Counted from the first letter of the stretch, positions 1-6,616 are shown. The stretch is 10,087 bases of DNA from Rhodospirillales bacterium (GCA_007131045.1 SLRI01000272.1:1-10087); one strand, 5' to 3'. Notes: a model not told the origin generated them from the letters alone. A program made the numbers and translations.

Positions 1-2789
1 CCATCGCCGGGTTCGAGAAGATCATCGGCTTCGACATGGGCGGCACCTCGACCGACGTCACCCATTATGCCGGCGAGTTCGAGCGCGCCTTCGAGACCGA
101 GGTGGCCGGGGTCCGGATGCGCGCCCCGATGATGAAGATCCACACCGTCGCTGCCGGCGGCGGGTCGATCATCGTCTTCGACGGCCAGCGCTTCAGGGTC
201 GGCCCCGAAAGCGCCGGCGCCAATCCCGGCCCCGCCTGCTACCGGCGGGGCGGCCCCTTGGCCGTCACCGACGCCAACCTGATGGTCGGCAAGCTGCTCC
301 CCGACTTCTTCCCGAGCGTCTTCGGCACGAGCGCCGACCAGCCGCTCGATGCCGAGGTGGTCGAGGAGCGCTTCGCCGCACTAGCCGCCGAGGCCGAACA
401 GGCCACCGGCACCAGGCGGACGCCAGAGGAGATCGCGCAGGGCTGCCTCGCCATCGCCAACGACAACATGGCCAACGCGATCAAGGAGATCTCGATCGCC
501 CGCGGCATCGATGTCCAGGACTACACGCTGGTCTGCTTCGGCGGGGCAGGGGGCCAGCATGCCTGTCAGGTGGCCGATCTCCTGGGCATCAAGAGCGTGC
601 AGATCCACCCTTATGCTTCCGTCCTCTCCGCCTACGGCATGGGCCTCGCCGACATCCGGGTCATCCGCCAGCGCGCCATCGACCAGACGCTGAGCCCCGA
701 GGTCGAGGCGGTGCTCGAGAATGCCCGAGAGACGCTGGCAGAGGACGCCGCAGCCGAGCTCGCCGAACAAGGCGTCGGCGAAGCGCAGGTGCGACTAGAG
801 CCCCGTGTCCATGTCCGCTATGCCGGCACCGACACCTCGATCGAGGTGCCGCTCGCCGGCGCCGAGGCGATGCGCGAGGCCTTCGAGCGCGAGCACAAGT
901 CCCGCTACGGCTTCACCGTCGAAGGCCGCGATCTGGTGGTCGAAACCTTGACGCTGGAAGGCATCGGCCTGATGGCCGAGATCGAGGAGCCCGAGCGCCC
1001 GATCTCTGACGACGAGCCCGAGCCGGTCGGTGAGACCGCGATCTTCACCACCAGGGCGCCGCATCAGCCGGCCGAACGCTACGCCGCCGGGGTCTACCGC
1101 CGCGAGGACGTGCCCCCGGGTTGCAGGTTGCGCGGCCCGGCCATCGTCGCTGGCGCGACCACGACGATCGTCGTCGAGCCCGGCTGGTCGCTCGAGGTGA
1201 CAACCCGCGACCACGTGGTCCTGACTCGCAGCGAAAAGCTGCCCGACCGGGTGGCGCTCGGCACCACCTGCGATCCCATCCTCTTGGAGATCTTCAACAA
1301 CCTCTTCATGACCATCGCCGAGCAGATGGGGGTGACGCTGCAGAACACCGCCTACTCGGTCAACGTCAAGGAGCGGCTCGACTTCTCCTGCGCCGTGTTC
1401 GACAGCACCGGCGGCCTGATCGCCAATGCCCCGCACATGCCGGTGCATCTGGGCTCGATGGGCGAATCCGTCCGCACCATCATCCGCCTGAGCCGAGGCG
1501 AAATGCGGCCGGGCGACGTCTATGCGCTGAACAACCCCTACAACGGCGGCACGCATCTCCCCGACGTCACCGTCGTCATGCCGGTCTTCAGTGATGCGGG
1601 CGAGGTCCTCTTCTACACCGCATCCCGCGCCCACCACGCCGATATCGGCGGCATCACCCCGGGCTCCATGCCGCCCTTCAGCAAGCACATCGACGAGGAG
1701 GGGGTGCTCTTCGACAACTTCCATCTCGTGGCCGAGGGGCGCTTTCGGCTCGATGCGGTCGAGGCTCTGCTGCGCTCGGGCCCCTATCCCGCGCGCAACC
1801 CGCGGCAGAATATCGCCGATCTGCAGGCCCAGGTCGCGGCCTGCGCCAAGGGGGCGGCCGAGCTCGACCGGATGGTCGGCCAGTTCGGCATCGAGACCGT
1901 CGGGGCCTACATGACCCATGTCATGAACAATGCCGAGGAGAGTGTTCGCCGCGTCATCGACCGGCTGAAGGACGGCGAATTCACCTATGCCCACGACAAG
2001 GGCCCCGAGATCAGGGTGAAGGTCACGGTCGACAAGGCGAACCGCAGCGCCCGGATCGACTTCACCGGCACCAGCCCGCAGCAGGACTGGAACTTCAATG
2101 CCCCGGCGGCGGTTACCCGGGCTGCCGTCCTCTACGTCTTCAGAACACTGGTCGACAACGACATCCCGCTGAACGACGGGTGCCTGAAACCGCTGGAGCT
2201 GATCATCCCCGAGGGCTCGATCCTCGCCTGCGCGCACCCGGCCGCGGTCTGCGCCGGCAATGTCGAGACCTCGCAATGGTGCACCGACACGCTCTTCGGC
2301 GCGCTCGGGGTGCTCGCCGCAGCGCAGGGAACAATGAACAACTTCACCTTCGGCAACGCCCGATATCAGTACTACGAGACGATCTGCGGCGGCAGTGGTG
2401 CCGGCCCCGACCATCCCGGCACGGCGGCCGTACACACCCACATGACCAACTCGCGCCTGACCGATCCCGAAATCCTGGAGTGGCGCTACCCCGTCCTCCT
2501 CGAGGAGCATCGCATCCGCAAAGGCTCCGGCGGCAAGGGGAAGTTCCCCGGCGGCGACGGCACCCTTCGCCGCATCCGCTTTCTCGAGCCGATGTCGGCG
2601 GCGCTGCTCAGCAACCACCGCCGGGTCCCCCCCTTCGGCCTCGCCGGCGGCGAGTCCGGCCAGTGCGGCGACCAGTGGGTCGAGCGAAAGGGGGGCAAGG
2701 CCGAGAAGCTGGAAGGCTGCGACGCGACCGAACTTGCCGCCGGCGACATCTTTGCCATCCAGACCCCGACCGGCGGTGGCTATGGCTGA
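1..2789 (+). CDS. oplAH: 5-oxoprolinase (ATP-hydrolysing), fused HyuA-HyuB, N-terminus missing
   Basis: The reading frame is open from base 3, so the gene enters from the left. The first ATG (base 36) lies inside the conserved GFDMGGTSTDV motif of the HyuA actin-like ATPase domain and is not the start. About 928 residues are visible; family members have roughly 1200-1300, so some 270-350 are missing. HyuA fills visible residues 1 to about 415, with phosphate-binding motifs (GGTSTDV, FGGAGGQHA) and the C-terminal YAGTDTSIEVPL stretch. HyuB starts near base 1272 (DPILLEIFNNLF) and includes YSVNVKERLDFSCAVFD, NAPHMPVHLGSMGESVR, FNAPAAVTRAAVLYVFRTL and the typical C-terminal TPTGGGYG. The single-chain HyuA-HyuB order and these motifs fit 5-oxoprolinase, which converts 5-oxo-L-proline to glutamate with ATP in the cytoplasm. 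An N-methylhydantoinase-like or other HyuA/HyuB carboxylase activity cannot be excluded from sequence. The stop codon overlaps the next gene's start. Confidence 0.9.
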   Translation, partial: IAGFEKIIGFDMGGTSTDVTHYAGEFERAFETEVAGVRMRAPMMKIHTVAAGGGSIIVFDGQRFRVGPESAGANPGPACYRRGGPLAVTDANLMVGKLLPDFFPSVFGTSADQPLDAEVVEERFAALAAEAEQATGTRRTPEEIAQGCLAIANDNMANAIKEISIARGIDVQDYTLVCFGGAGGQHACQVADLLGIKSVQIHPYASVLSAYGMGLADIRVIRQRAIDQTLSPEVEAVLENARETLAEDAAAELAEQGVGEAQVRLEPRVHVRYAGTDTSIEVPLAGAEAMREAFEREHKSRYGFTVEGRDLVVETLTLEGIGLMAEIEEPERPISDDEPEPVGETAIFTTRAPHQPAERYAAGVYRREDVPPGCRLRGPAIVAGATTTIVVEPGWSLEVTTRDHVVLTRSEKLPDRVALGTTCDPILLEIFNNLFMTIAEQMGVTLQNTAYSVNVKERLDFSCAVFDSTGGLIANAPHMPVHLGSMGESVRTIIRLSRGEMRPGDVYALNNPYNGGTHLPDVTVVMPVFSDAGEVLFYTASRAHHADIGGITPGSMPPFSKHIDEEGVLFDNFHLVAEGRFRLDAVEALLRSGPYPARNPRQNIADLQAQVAACAKGAAELDRMVGQFGIETVGAYMTHVMNNAEESVRRVIDRLKDGEFTYAHDKGPEIRVKVTVDKANRSARIDFTGTSPQQDWNFNAPAAVTRAAVLYVFRTLVDNDIPLNDGCLKPLELIIPEGSILACAHPAAVCAGNVETSQWCTDTLFGALGVLAAAQGTMNNFTFGNARYQYYETICGGSGAGPDHPGTAAVHTHMTNSRLTDPEILEWRYPVLLEEHRIRKGSGGKGKFPGGDGTLRRIRFLEPMSAALLSNHRRVPPFGLAGGESGQCGDQWVERKGGKAEKLEGCDATELAAGDIFAIQTPTGGGYG

Positions 2790-3663
2790 GCCGACCGCCG
2801 GTCGTCGGCGGGTGCTGCTGATCGGCAACCCGCGGGCGCGCAGCGGCGCCGAAGCGGGCGACCTCGTGCCGGAGCTCGAGGCGCTCGGGCTCGAGGTCAG
2901 CTTCGCGACGCCCGACGGTATCGAGGCTCTGCACAGGCTGATCCGCGAGACCGGGCCCGGGGTCGAGCGGATCGTCATCGCCGGCGGCGACGGCTCGATC
3001 GCCGCGGCCCTGCCGGCCCTGCTCGACGTCGCGGTGCCGCTCGCCGTCATCCCGCTCGGCACCGCCAACGACCTCGCGCGCAATCTCGAGCTGCCGGAGG
3101 CGCGCGCCGCGCAGCTGCGGCTGGTTGCCGACGGGCCCGTGCGACGGATCGATCTCGGCTCGGTCAACGGCCGGCCGTTCCTCAATGCGGCCAGCATCGG
3201 CTACGGTGCTGCTGTCGCGGCCCTGCACCGCGGCGAAGCCAAGCGCTGGCTCGGGGTGATGAACTACCTGCGCGTCGCCTATCTCGCCTGGCGGCGGATT
3301 CGCCCGTTCAGCGTCGAGATCATCTGCGAGGGGGCCCAGCATCGCGGCCATTTCGTCCATCTCGCGGTCGTCAACGGCCGTTTTCACGGTGGTGGCCTGG
3401 AACCACGGCCGACCGGCACCATCGACGACGGTGTTCTGGACCTCTATGCGCTCCGCGAAGGGCCGATTTTTCGCCTGCTCCAGCTGCTCGCGGCCCTCAA
3501 GCTCGGAGCTGCCCAGCGCTCGCGCCTGTTTCGCCTCCAGGGCCGCCGGCTGCGCCTCACCACGACGCGGCCGCGGCCGGTCAATGTCGACGGCGAGCTC
3601 GGCCTAACGACCCCGCTCGACATCGAGATCCTGCCGCTGGCCCTCGCGGTCGTCGCACCTTGA
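2782..3663 (+). CDS. Diacylglycerol kinase family lipid kinase (YegS/BmrU-like)
   Basis: This predicted 293-residue cytoplasmic lipid kinase would phosphorylate diacylglycerol or a related lipid (possibly a sphingoid base) using ATP. The DAGK catalytic domain is recognisable: an N-terminal strand and NPRARSG (residues 16-22), the nucleotide-binding AGGDGSIAAALPAL (67-80, usually GGDGT, here GGDGS), PLGTANDLARNL (91-102, usually PLGTGNDFAR), VNGRFHGGGLEPRP (197-210), DDGVLDLY (215-222) and a C-terminal VNVDGE (267-272). Length fits the YegS/BmrU family (about 290-310). The ATG at 2782 is chosen because it lies just before the RRVLLIGNP strand and overlaps the oxoprolinase stop by 8 bases, implying translational coupling. 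A TTG at 2734 in the same frame would add 16 unconvincing residues. The TGA stop is also the left target-site copy of the inserted element that follows. The actual lipid substrate is unknown. Confidence 0.88.
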   Translation: MAEPTAGRRRVLLIGNPRARSGAEAGDLVPELEALGLEVSFATPDGIEALHRLIRETGPGVERIVIAGGDGSIAAALPALLDVAVPLAVIPLGTANDLARNLELPEARAAQLRLVADGPVRRIDLGSVNGRPFLNAASIGYGAAVAALHRGEAKRWLGVMNYLRVAYLAWRRIRPFSVEIICEGAQHRGHFVHLAVVNGRFHGGGLEPRPTGTIDDGVLDLYALREGPIFRLLQLLAALKLGAAQRSRLFRLQGRRLRLTTTRPRPVNVDGELGLTTPLDIEILPLALAVVAP

Positions 3664-3696
3664 GAGGCTGTCCGAGAAGTTTTCCATGCATTTCAT
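3664..3696 (+). repeat. Left terminal inverted repeat of the MITE
   Basis: These 33 bp begin GAGGCTGTCCGAGAAG and are the reverse complement of 3896-3928 except at base 3682. They lie directly after the TGA stop of the lipid-kinase gene. Confidence 0.88.
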
Positions 3697-3732
3697 GAGC
3701 TTGGCAGTGAGCAGATGCGAGGAGTTGGTCGA

Positions 3733-3755
3733 CCGACGATGCAGAGCATCGTCGG
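3733..3755. repeat. Perfect 10-bp palindrome inside the MITE (left half)
   Basis: CCGACGATGC (3733-3742) pairs perfectly with GCATCGTCGG (3746-3755) around a 3-base AGA loop. It would form a stable hairpin in either strand's RNA. Confidence 0.8.
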
Positions 3756-3799
3756 ACGCTCGACGACGAAGCAGGTGCCGCTGCCATGCTCACCTCCGG

Positions 3800-3896
3800 T
3801 CGGCCTACGATCGGCGCCAGCTTTGTCGCCGAGCTTGCCCGATGCCCCGGCATCGGGCCGCGCTCGGCTTCGCACCGGCGGTCGATCGTAGGCCGA
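3800..3896. repeat. Nested inverted repeats inside the MITE (right half)
   Basis: An outer 14-bp perfect inverted repeat (3800-3813 with 3883-3896) encloses a 7-bp stem (3828-3834 with 3862-3868) and a central 10-bp stem (GCCCGATGCC 3837-3846 with GGCATCGGGC 3849-3858, 2-base loop). Together the 97 bases can fold into one long hairpin with internal loops. The outer arm ends on the first base of the right terminal repeat. Confidence 0.75.
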
Positions 3897-3928
3897 TGAA
3901 ATGCATGGACAACTTCTCGGACAGCCTC
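3896..3928 (-). repeat. Right terminal inverted repeat of the MITE
   Basis: This is the 33-bp partner of 3664-3696, ending GGACAGCCTC and followed at once by TGA (3929-3931), the second copy of the presumed target duplication. Confidence 0.88.
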
Positions 3929-3970
3929 TGAGCGTCGAATCGGCTCGCAGCCTCACCGGGCCGGACGCGC

Positions 3971-3997
3971 GAGGGCAAAGGCCGAGCCACCGCCCTC
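3971..3997 (-). terminator. Possible hairpin terminator of the barrel-protein gene
   Basis: GAGGGC (3971-3976) and GCCCTC (3992-3997) form a 6-bp stem immediately after the stop codon of the minus-strand barrel gene. The loop holds a smaller GGC/GCC pairing. There is no T-tract after the stem, so it may be an imperfect terminator or coincidence in GC-rich DNA. Confidence 0.3.
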
Positions 3998-3998
3998 G

Positions 3999-5021
3999 TC
4001 AGAACACCAACTGGAAGCGGAACATGATGCCGGGAGTGCCGTCGGTGCCGTCACTGTCGGCGAGGCGGATTTGCGGCGCCACCTCGCCGAACACCCAGTC
4101 GCGAAAAATCGTCTGGCGGTAACGGGCGCGCAGCAGGATCTCGTCGAGCCCGTGGTCGGGCTCCGTCTCGAAGCGATAGGCGAGGCTGTACTGCAAGAAT
4201 CGCTGCGCGGCGAGGCGTTGGGTCAAGGTGAAGCCGAGGCCGTAGCGAAAACCCGGCTCGTCCTCCTCCCAGATGATCTCCGGCGTCACCCGAAAGAAGA
4301 GCTCGGGCGAGAACTCCGTCTCGAAATCGAGAAAGCTCTCGGCTTCGAAGCCGTCCGCGGTCTCCCATTCGCCCTGATGGGTCATGCGCACCCGCCAGTC
4401 GTTCACATCCCAGGTCCGGCGGTAGCGCAAGCCGAAGGCGGCGGCCGGCATCAAGCCCTTGACCCGGAGGCTGAAGCGGGCGTCCAGATTGCGCTGCAGG
4501 TCGTCGATCAGGGCGTAGCGCAGATCGGCCGCGAATTGTCGCTCTTCCTCTTCGTCGAGGCCGTCCCGGCGCCGCCGCCGTTCTTCGGCGTCGTCGTCGC
4601 GCCGCACGCTGCCGGCGACGACCAGTCGCAAGCGCTCCTCGGTATTGGGCAGGGTAAGGTTGAAATTGACGTCGGCATCCAGCCTGGGGGCCTCGTCGGT
4701 CTCGAAAAGGACCGAGCCGCCGAGCCGCAGGCGGCCCTCGGCGACCTCGCCTTCCAATCGGTCGTCGTCGAAGAACGAATCGATGTAGCGCGCCGTCTCG
4801 TCGAGACTCCATCCGACGGCGTCGCGGCCGCGCTGCAGCGCGTCGCCGAACTCCTCGATCGTCATCTCGGGAACGTCCGGCAGCCTGTTGTCCGTTGGAT
4901 CGTCCGCCCTGAGATGAAAATCAGCCAGCGCCGCTGTCGGTGCGCCGACCAGCACGATCAGGCCGAATACGAGAAGCCGAAGCCTCTCCTCGGCAACGAG
5001 CCGCCACAGCTTGTTCCGCAC
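3999..5021 (-). CDS. Predicted outer-membrane beta-barrel protein, function unknown
   Basis: I do not recognise a named family. The protein has an N-terminal signal peptide: basic residues to about 15, a hydrophobic core (LLVFGLIVLVGAPTAALA, 16-33) and probable cleavage before DFHL. The rest is rich in alternating hydrophobic and polar strands separated by acidic turns (for example LDADVNFNLTLP, FGLRYRRTWDVNDWRVRM, FRYGLGFTLTQRL, LQYSLAYRFETE, ILLRARYRQT) and ends IMFRFQLVF. The terminal phenylalanine with alternating aromatic residues is typical of the beta-signal recognised by the BAM complex. A strongly charged stretch (about residues 139-162, RRDDDAEERRRRR then DEEEE) could be a surface or periplasmic loop. 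The GTG at 5021 gives a normal signal peptide and 340 residues. The frame stays open to a GTG at 5156, but that would put 45 unlikely residues before the signal. No strong ribosome-binding site precedes 5021, so the start is uncertain. The gene converges on the MITE and lipid-kinase gene. Confidence 0.72.
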   Translation of the reverse strand: MRNKLWRLVAEERLRLLVFGLIVLVGAPTAALADFHLRADDPTDNRLPDVPEMTIEEFGDALQRGRDAVGWSLDETARYIDSFFDDDRLEGEVAEGRLRLGGSVLFETDEAPRLDADVNFNLTLPNTEERLRLVVAGSVRRDDDAEERRRRRDGLDEEEERQFAADLRYALIDDLQRNLDARFSLRVKGLMPAAAFGLRYRRTWDVNDWRVRMTHQGEWETADGFEAESFLDFETEFSPELFFRVTPEIIWEEDEPGFRYGLGFTLTQRLAAQRFLQYSLAYRFETEPDHGLDEILLRARYRQTIFRDWVFGEVAPQIRLADSDGTDGTPGIMFRFQLVF

Positions 5022-5216
5022 GGTGGTCAGACGGTCCGCTCCTCGTCGATCGCTCCTTCCATGCGCGATCGCCTGTTCTCGCGGAAGTGGAATTCTCGCC
5101 CGCCATCGACAAAAAGTCGATGCGTGCCCGAGCGCCGAGCCGCCCGCGTCCACCACCGGTAGTGGCGATCCCTGAAGGTGGCGCCCGGGTGGCGAGGGGC
5201 GCTGTCGCGCGACGCC
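5022..5216 (-). other. Intergenic region upstream of the barrel-protein gene
   Basis: These 195 bases separate the SDR stop from the barrel-protein start. Near the SDR stop, GCGCCC (5181-5186) and GGGCGC (5197-5202) can pair with a 10-base loop, a weak candidate for an SDR terminator without a T-tract. CATCGAC (5104-5110) and GTCGATG (5116-5122) form a perfect 7-bp dyad around AAAAA, about 80 bases before the barrel-protein start; it could be an operator or mRNA hairpin. I could not find a convincing -35/-10 pair. Confidence 0.4.
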
Positions 5217-6002
5217 TTATCGGGCGAGAAAGCCGCCATCGACCGCGAGGGTGTGGCCGGTGACCATCGACGCCGCATCACTCGCGAGAAACAGCATCGC
5301 GTGCGCCACCTCCTCGGGCTCGGCGAGCCGGCGCATCGGCGTCATCTCCCCCAGCCGAGCCATCAGTTCGTCGTTGTCGAGGAGTGGCTGGATGAAGGCG
5401 GTCCGGGTCCAGGTCGGGGCCACCGCGTTCACCCGAATGTTGCGCCCCGCCCACTCGACCGCCAGCGCCCGGGTCAGGTTCACCAGCGCCCCCTTGGTCG
5501 TCATGTAGGCGATATTGGGGTAGAGCCCGCCACCCGAAAAGCTCATGATCGAGGCGGTCGTGACCACCGCCCCGCCGCCCTCGGGCATGTGCCGAGCCGC
5601 CGTTCGCGCGGTGAGGAACACGCCGGTGAGATTGACGGCGACGACCGCGTTCCAGTCTTCGAGCGAGCAGTCCATGGCGGTTCGGCGGATATTGATGCCG
5701 GCATTGGCGATCAGCACGTCGATCTTGCCGTGCGCCTCGGCGATCGCGGCCATGACCTCCACCACCTGCGTCTCGTCGGCGACGTCGAGTGCTCGCGCCT
5801 CGCATGTCCCGCCGATGCCGGCCGCCGCTTCCTCGGCCGCTTCCGGATCCCGATCGAGGATGACGACCAGAGCCCCGGCCGCCGCCATCAGTGCGCCGGT
5901 CGCGGCTCCGATCCCGGCGGCACCGCCGGTGATGCAGACGACCCGGCCGTCCAGGCGAAAACGCCCGAGCGGGTCGCCCGCATCCACTCTACTCATCGTC
6001 AT
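5217..6002 (-). CDS. SDR family NAD(P)-dependent oxidoreductase (FabG-like)
   Basis: This is a classical short-chain dehydrogenase/reductase of 261 residues, the usual length. The Rossmann cofactor motif TGGAAGIG is at residues 25-32. Asp50 at the end of the second strand (VVILDRD) suggests NAD rather than NADP. Next come the ALDVAD segment (71-76), NAG (100-102), structural Asn124 (VAVNLTGVF), Ser151, and the YxxxK pair Tyr166/Lys170 (AYMTTK), followed by RVNAVAPTWTRT (190-201) and the C-terminal GHTLAVDGGF. It would oxidise or reduce an alcohol/ketone, perhaps a sugar or hydroxyacyl substrate; the real substrate cannot be told. The ATG at 6002 is preferred because GGGGGAAA lies about 8 bases upstream. 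ATG 5996 is possible, and the frame extends to 6059 without a better start. It lies 108 bp downstream of osmC, and the gap contains repeats that resemble the osmC upstream dyad. Confidence 0.9.
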   Translation of the reverse strand: MTMSRVDAGDPLGRFRLDGRVVCITGGAAGIGAATGALMAAAGALVVILDRDPEAAEEAAAGIGGTCEARALDVADETQVVEVMAAIAEAHGKIDVLIANAGINIRRTAMDCSLEDWNAVVAVNLTGVFLTARTAARHMPEGGGAVVTTASIMSFSGGGLYPNIAYMTTKGALVNLTRALAVEWAGRNIRVNAVAPTWTRTAFIQPLLDNDELMARLGEMTPMRRLAEPEEVAHAMLFLASDAASMVTGHTLAVDGGFLAR

Positions 6003-6028
6003 CCGAATTTCCCCCGACCAGTTTCGCC

Positions 6029-6041
6029 GCTGATTGCCAGC
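6029..6041. promoter_or_regulatory. Putative operator upstream of the SDR gene (GCTGATTGCCAGC)
   Basis: This 13-bp sequence differs at one position from 6583-6595, which is part of the perfect dyad upstream of osmC. It lies 27 bases before the SDR start codon. Its role as an operator is inferred only from this sharing. Confidence 0.4.
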
Positions 6042-6084
6042 CGCTGAATGCCAGCCCATGATGCCAGCCAGGCGAATGCTAGCC
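6035..6084. repeat. Four degenerate direct repeats (TGCCAGCC) in the osmC-SDR gap
   Basis: TGCCAGCC occurs at 6035-6042, 6049-6056 and 6062-6069, and TGCTAGCC at 6077-6084. Start-to-start spacings are 14, 13 and 15 bases. Most copies are preceded by GAA, GAT or similar, so the unit is about GAATGCCAGCC. They may be clustered protein-binding sites or a decayed tandem repeat. Confidence 0.65.
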
Positions 6085-6110
6085 GGGGCGGGCGGTCGGG
6101 GGAACCGGGC

Positions 6111-6536
6111 TCAGGCCTCGAGCGCCGCCGTCATGGTGATTTCGGCGTTCAAGACCTTCGAGACCGGGCAGCCGGCCTTCGCCGCATTGGCGATCTCGTC
6201 GAATTTCGCCTTGTCGGCGCCCGGTACCTTGGCCTGGACATCGAGGTGAATCTTGGTGATGGCGAAGCCGCCCTCGACCTGATCGAGCGTCACCGTGGCC
6301 TTGGTCGCCACGCTCTCCGGCTTCATTCCCGCACCGGCCAACTCGTGCGACAGCGCCATGGAGAAGCAGCCGGCATGGGCCGCCCCGATCAGCTCCTCGG
6401 GGTTGGTCCCGGGCTCGTTCTCGAAGCGGTTCTTGAAGGCGTAGGCCTGGTCTCGAACCGCACCGCTCTCGGTCGAGACGGTGCCCTTGCCCGACTTCAG
6501 ATCGCCGTGCCAGACGGCGGACGCGTGACGTTCCAT
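6111..6536 (-). CDS. osmC: OsmC family peroxide reductase (organic hydroperoxide resistance)
   Basis: This 141-residue protein is the normal size for OsmC. OsmC enzymes are cytoplasmic thiol peroxidases that reduce organic hydroperoxides using a pair of cysteines. Both are present: Cys57 in TNPEELIGAAHAGCFSMALS (44-63), the subfamily hallmark, and Cys123 in AKAGCPVSKVL. Glu48, next to the first cysteine, is also kept, and the conserved arginine is probably Arg37. The TNPEELIGAAHAGCFSMALS wording favours the OsmC branch over Ohr. The ATG at 6536 is preceded by AGAGGAAG, a good ribosome-binding site. A plausible promoter lies at 6645-6617 with a perfect dyad between it and the start codon. The gene is separate from the one-helix membrane protein upstream, with a strong hairpin between them. 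Confidence 0.93.
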   Translation of the reverse strand: MERHASAVWHGDLKSGKGTVSTESGAVRDQAYAFKNRFENEPGTNPEELIGAAHAGCFSMALSHELAGAGMKPESVATKATVTLDQVEGGFAITKIHLDVQAKVPGADKAKFDEIANAAKAGCPVSKVLNAEITMTAALEA

Positions 6537-6577
6537 GATGCGCTTCCTCTGCTCATTGATTTAGTCGAGCACAGCAC

Positions 6578-6596
6578 CGCTGGCTGATAGCCAGCG
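6578..6596. promoter_or_regulatory. Perfect dyad upstream of osmC, possible operator
   Basis: CGCTGGCT (6578-6585) and AGCCAGCG (6589-6596) are perfect inverted arms around GAT. The dyad is centred about 50 bases before the osmC start codon and would lie just downstream of the proposed transcription start. Its core recurs at 6029-6041 in front of the SDR gene. It could bind a dimeric repressor or form a hairpin in the 5' leader. Confidence 0.5.
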
Positions 6597-6616
6597 ATGT
6601 CGCCCTCGATCGCAAC

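Larger units (their letters stand above)
3664..3928. mobile_element. MITE-like non-autonomous element, 265 bp, IS5/IS1031-type ends
   Basis: The ends are inverted repeats: 3664-3696 pairs with 3896-3928 over 33 bp with one mismatch (3682 against 3910). The outermost bases are GAGGCTGTCC at the left and GGACAGCCTC at the right. TGA flanks both sides (3661-3663 and 3929-3931), consistent with a 3-bp target duplication. There is no transposase frame inside, and the interior is filled with palindromes. Ends beginning GAG with a 3-bp TNA duplication are known for the IS1031 subgroup of the IS5 family; assigning this element there is inference, since no transposase can be compared. It fills nearly all of the gap between the lipid-kinase gene and the convergent barrel-protein gene and carries no convincing gene. 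Its folding potential could also make it act as a bidirectional transcription barrier. Confidence 0.8.

Noticed and set aside
795..3197. 800-codon open frame on the minus strand opposite the oxoprolinase
   Set aside because: It is antisense to an unmistakable enzyme with family motifs along its length. Long antisense frames are common in high-GC genes, and its translation is a low-complexity mix with no recognisable domain.
3686..3931. Open frames crossing the MITE, one ending MKCMDNFSDSL in the right repeat
   Set aside because: They are short, use the palindromic repeats themselves as coding sequence and show no similarity to a transposase.
5027..5062. 11-codon minus-strand frame (MEGAIDEERTV) ending just before the barrel-protein GTG, possible leader peptide
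   Set aside because: No ribosome-binding site precedes its ATG and no attenuator-like stems surround it; chance is sufficient explanation.
4071..5162. 363-codon plus-strand open frame opposite the barrel-protein gene
   Set aside because: The minus-strand frame has a signal peptide, strand pattern and terminal phenylalanine, while the plus-strand translation has no domain, signal or good start site. It is the better-explained shadow, although the barrel protein itself is of unknown family.
5178..6047. 289-codon plus-strand open frame opposite the SDR gene
   Set aside because: The minus strand carries all SDR motifs; the plus-strand product is Arg/His/Gly-rich without a domain.
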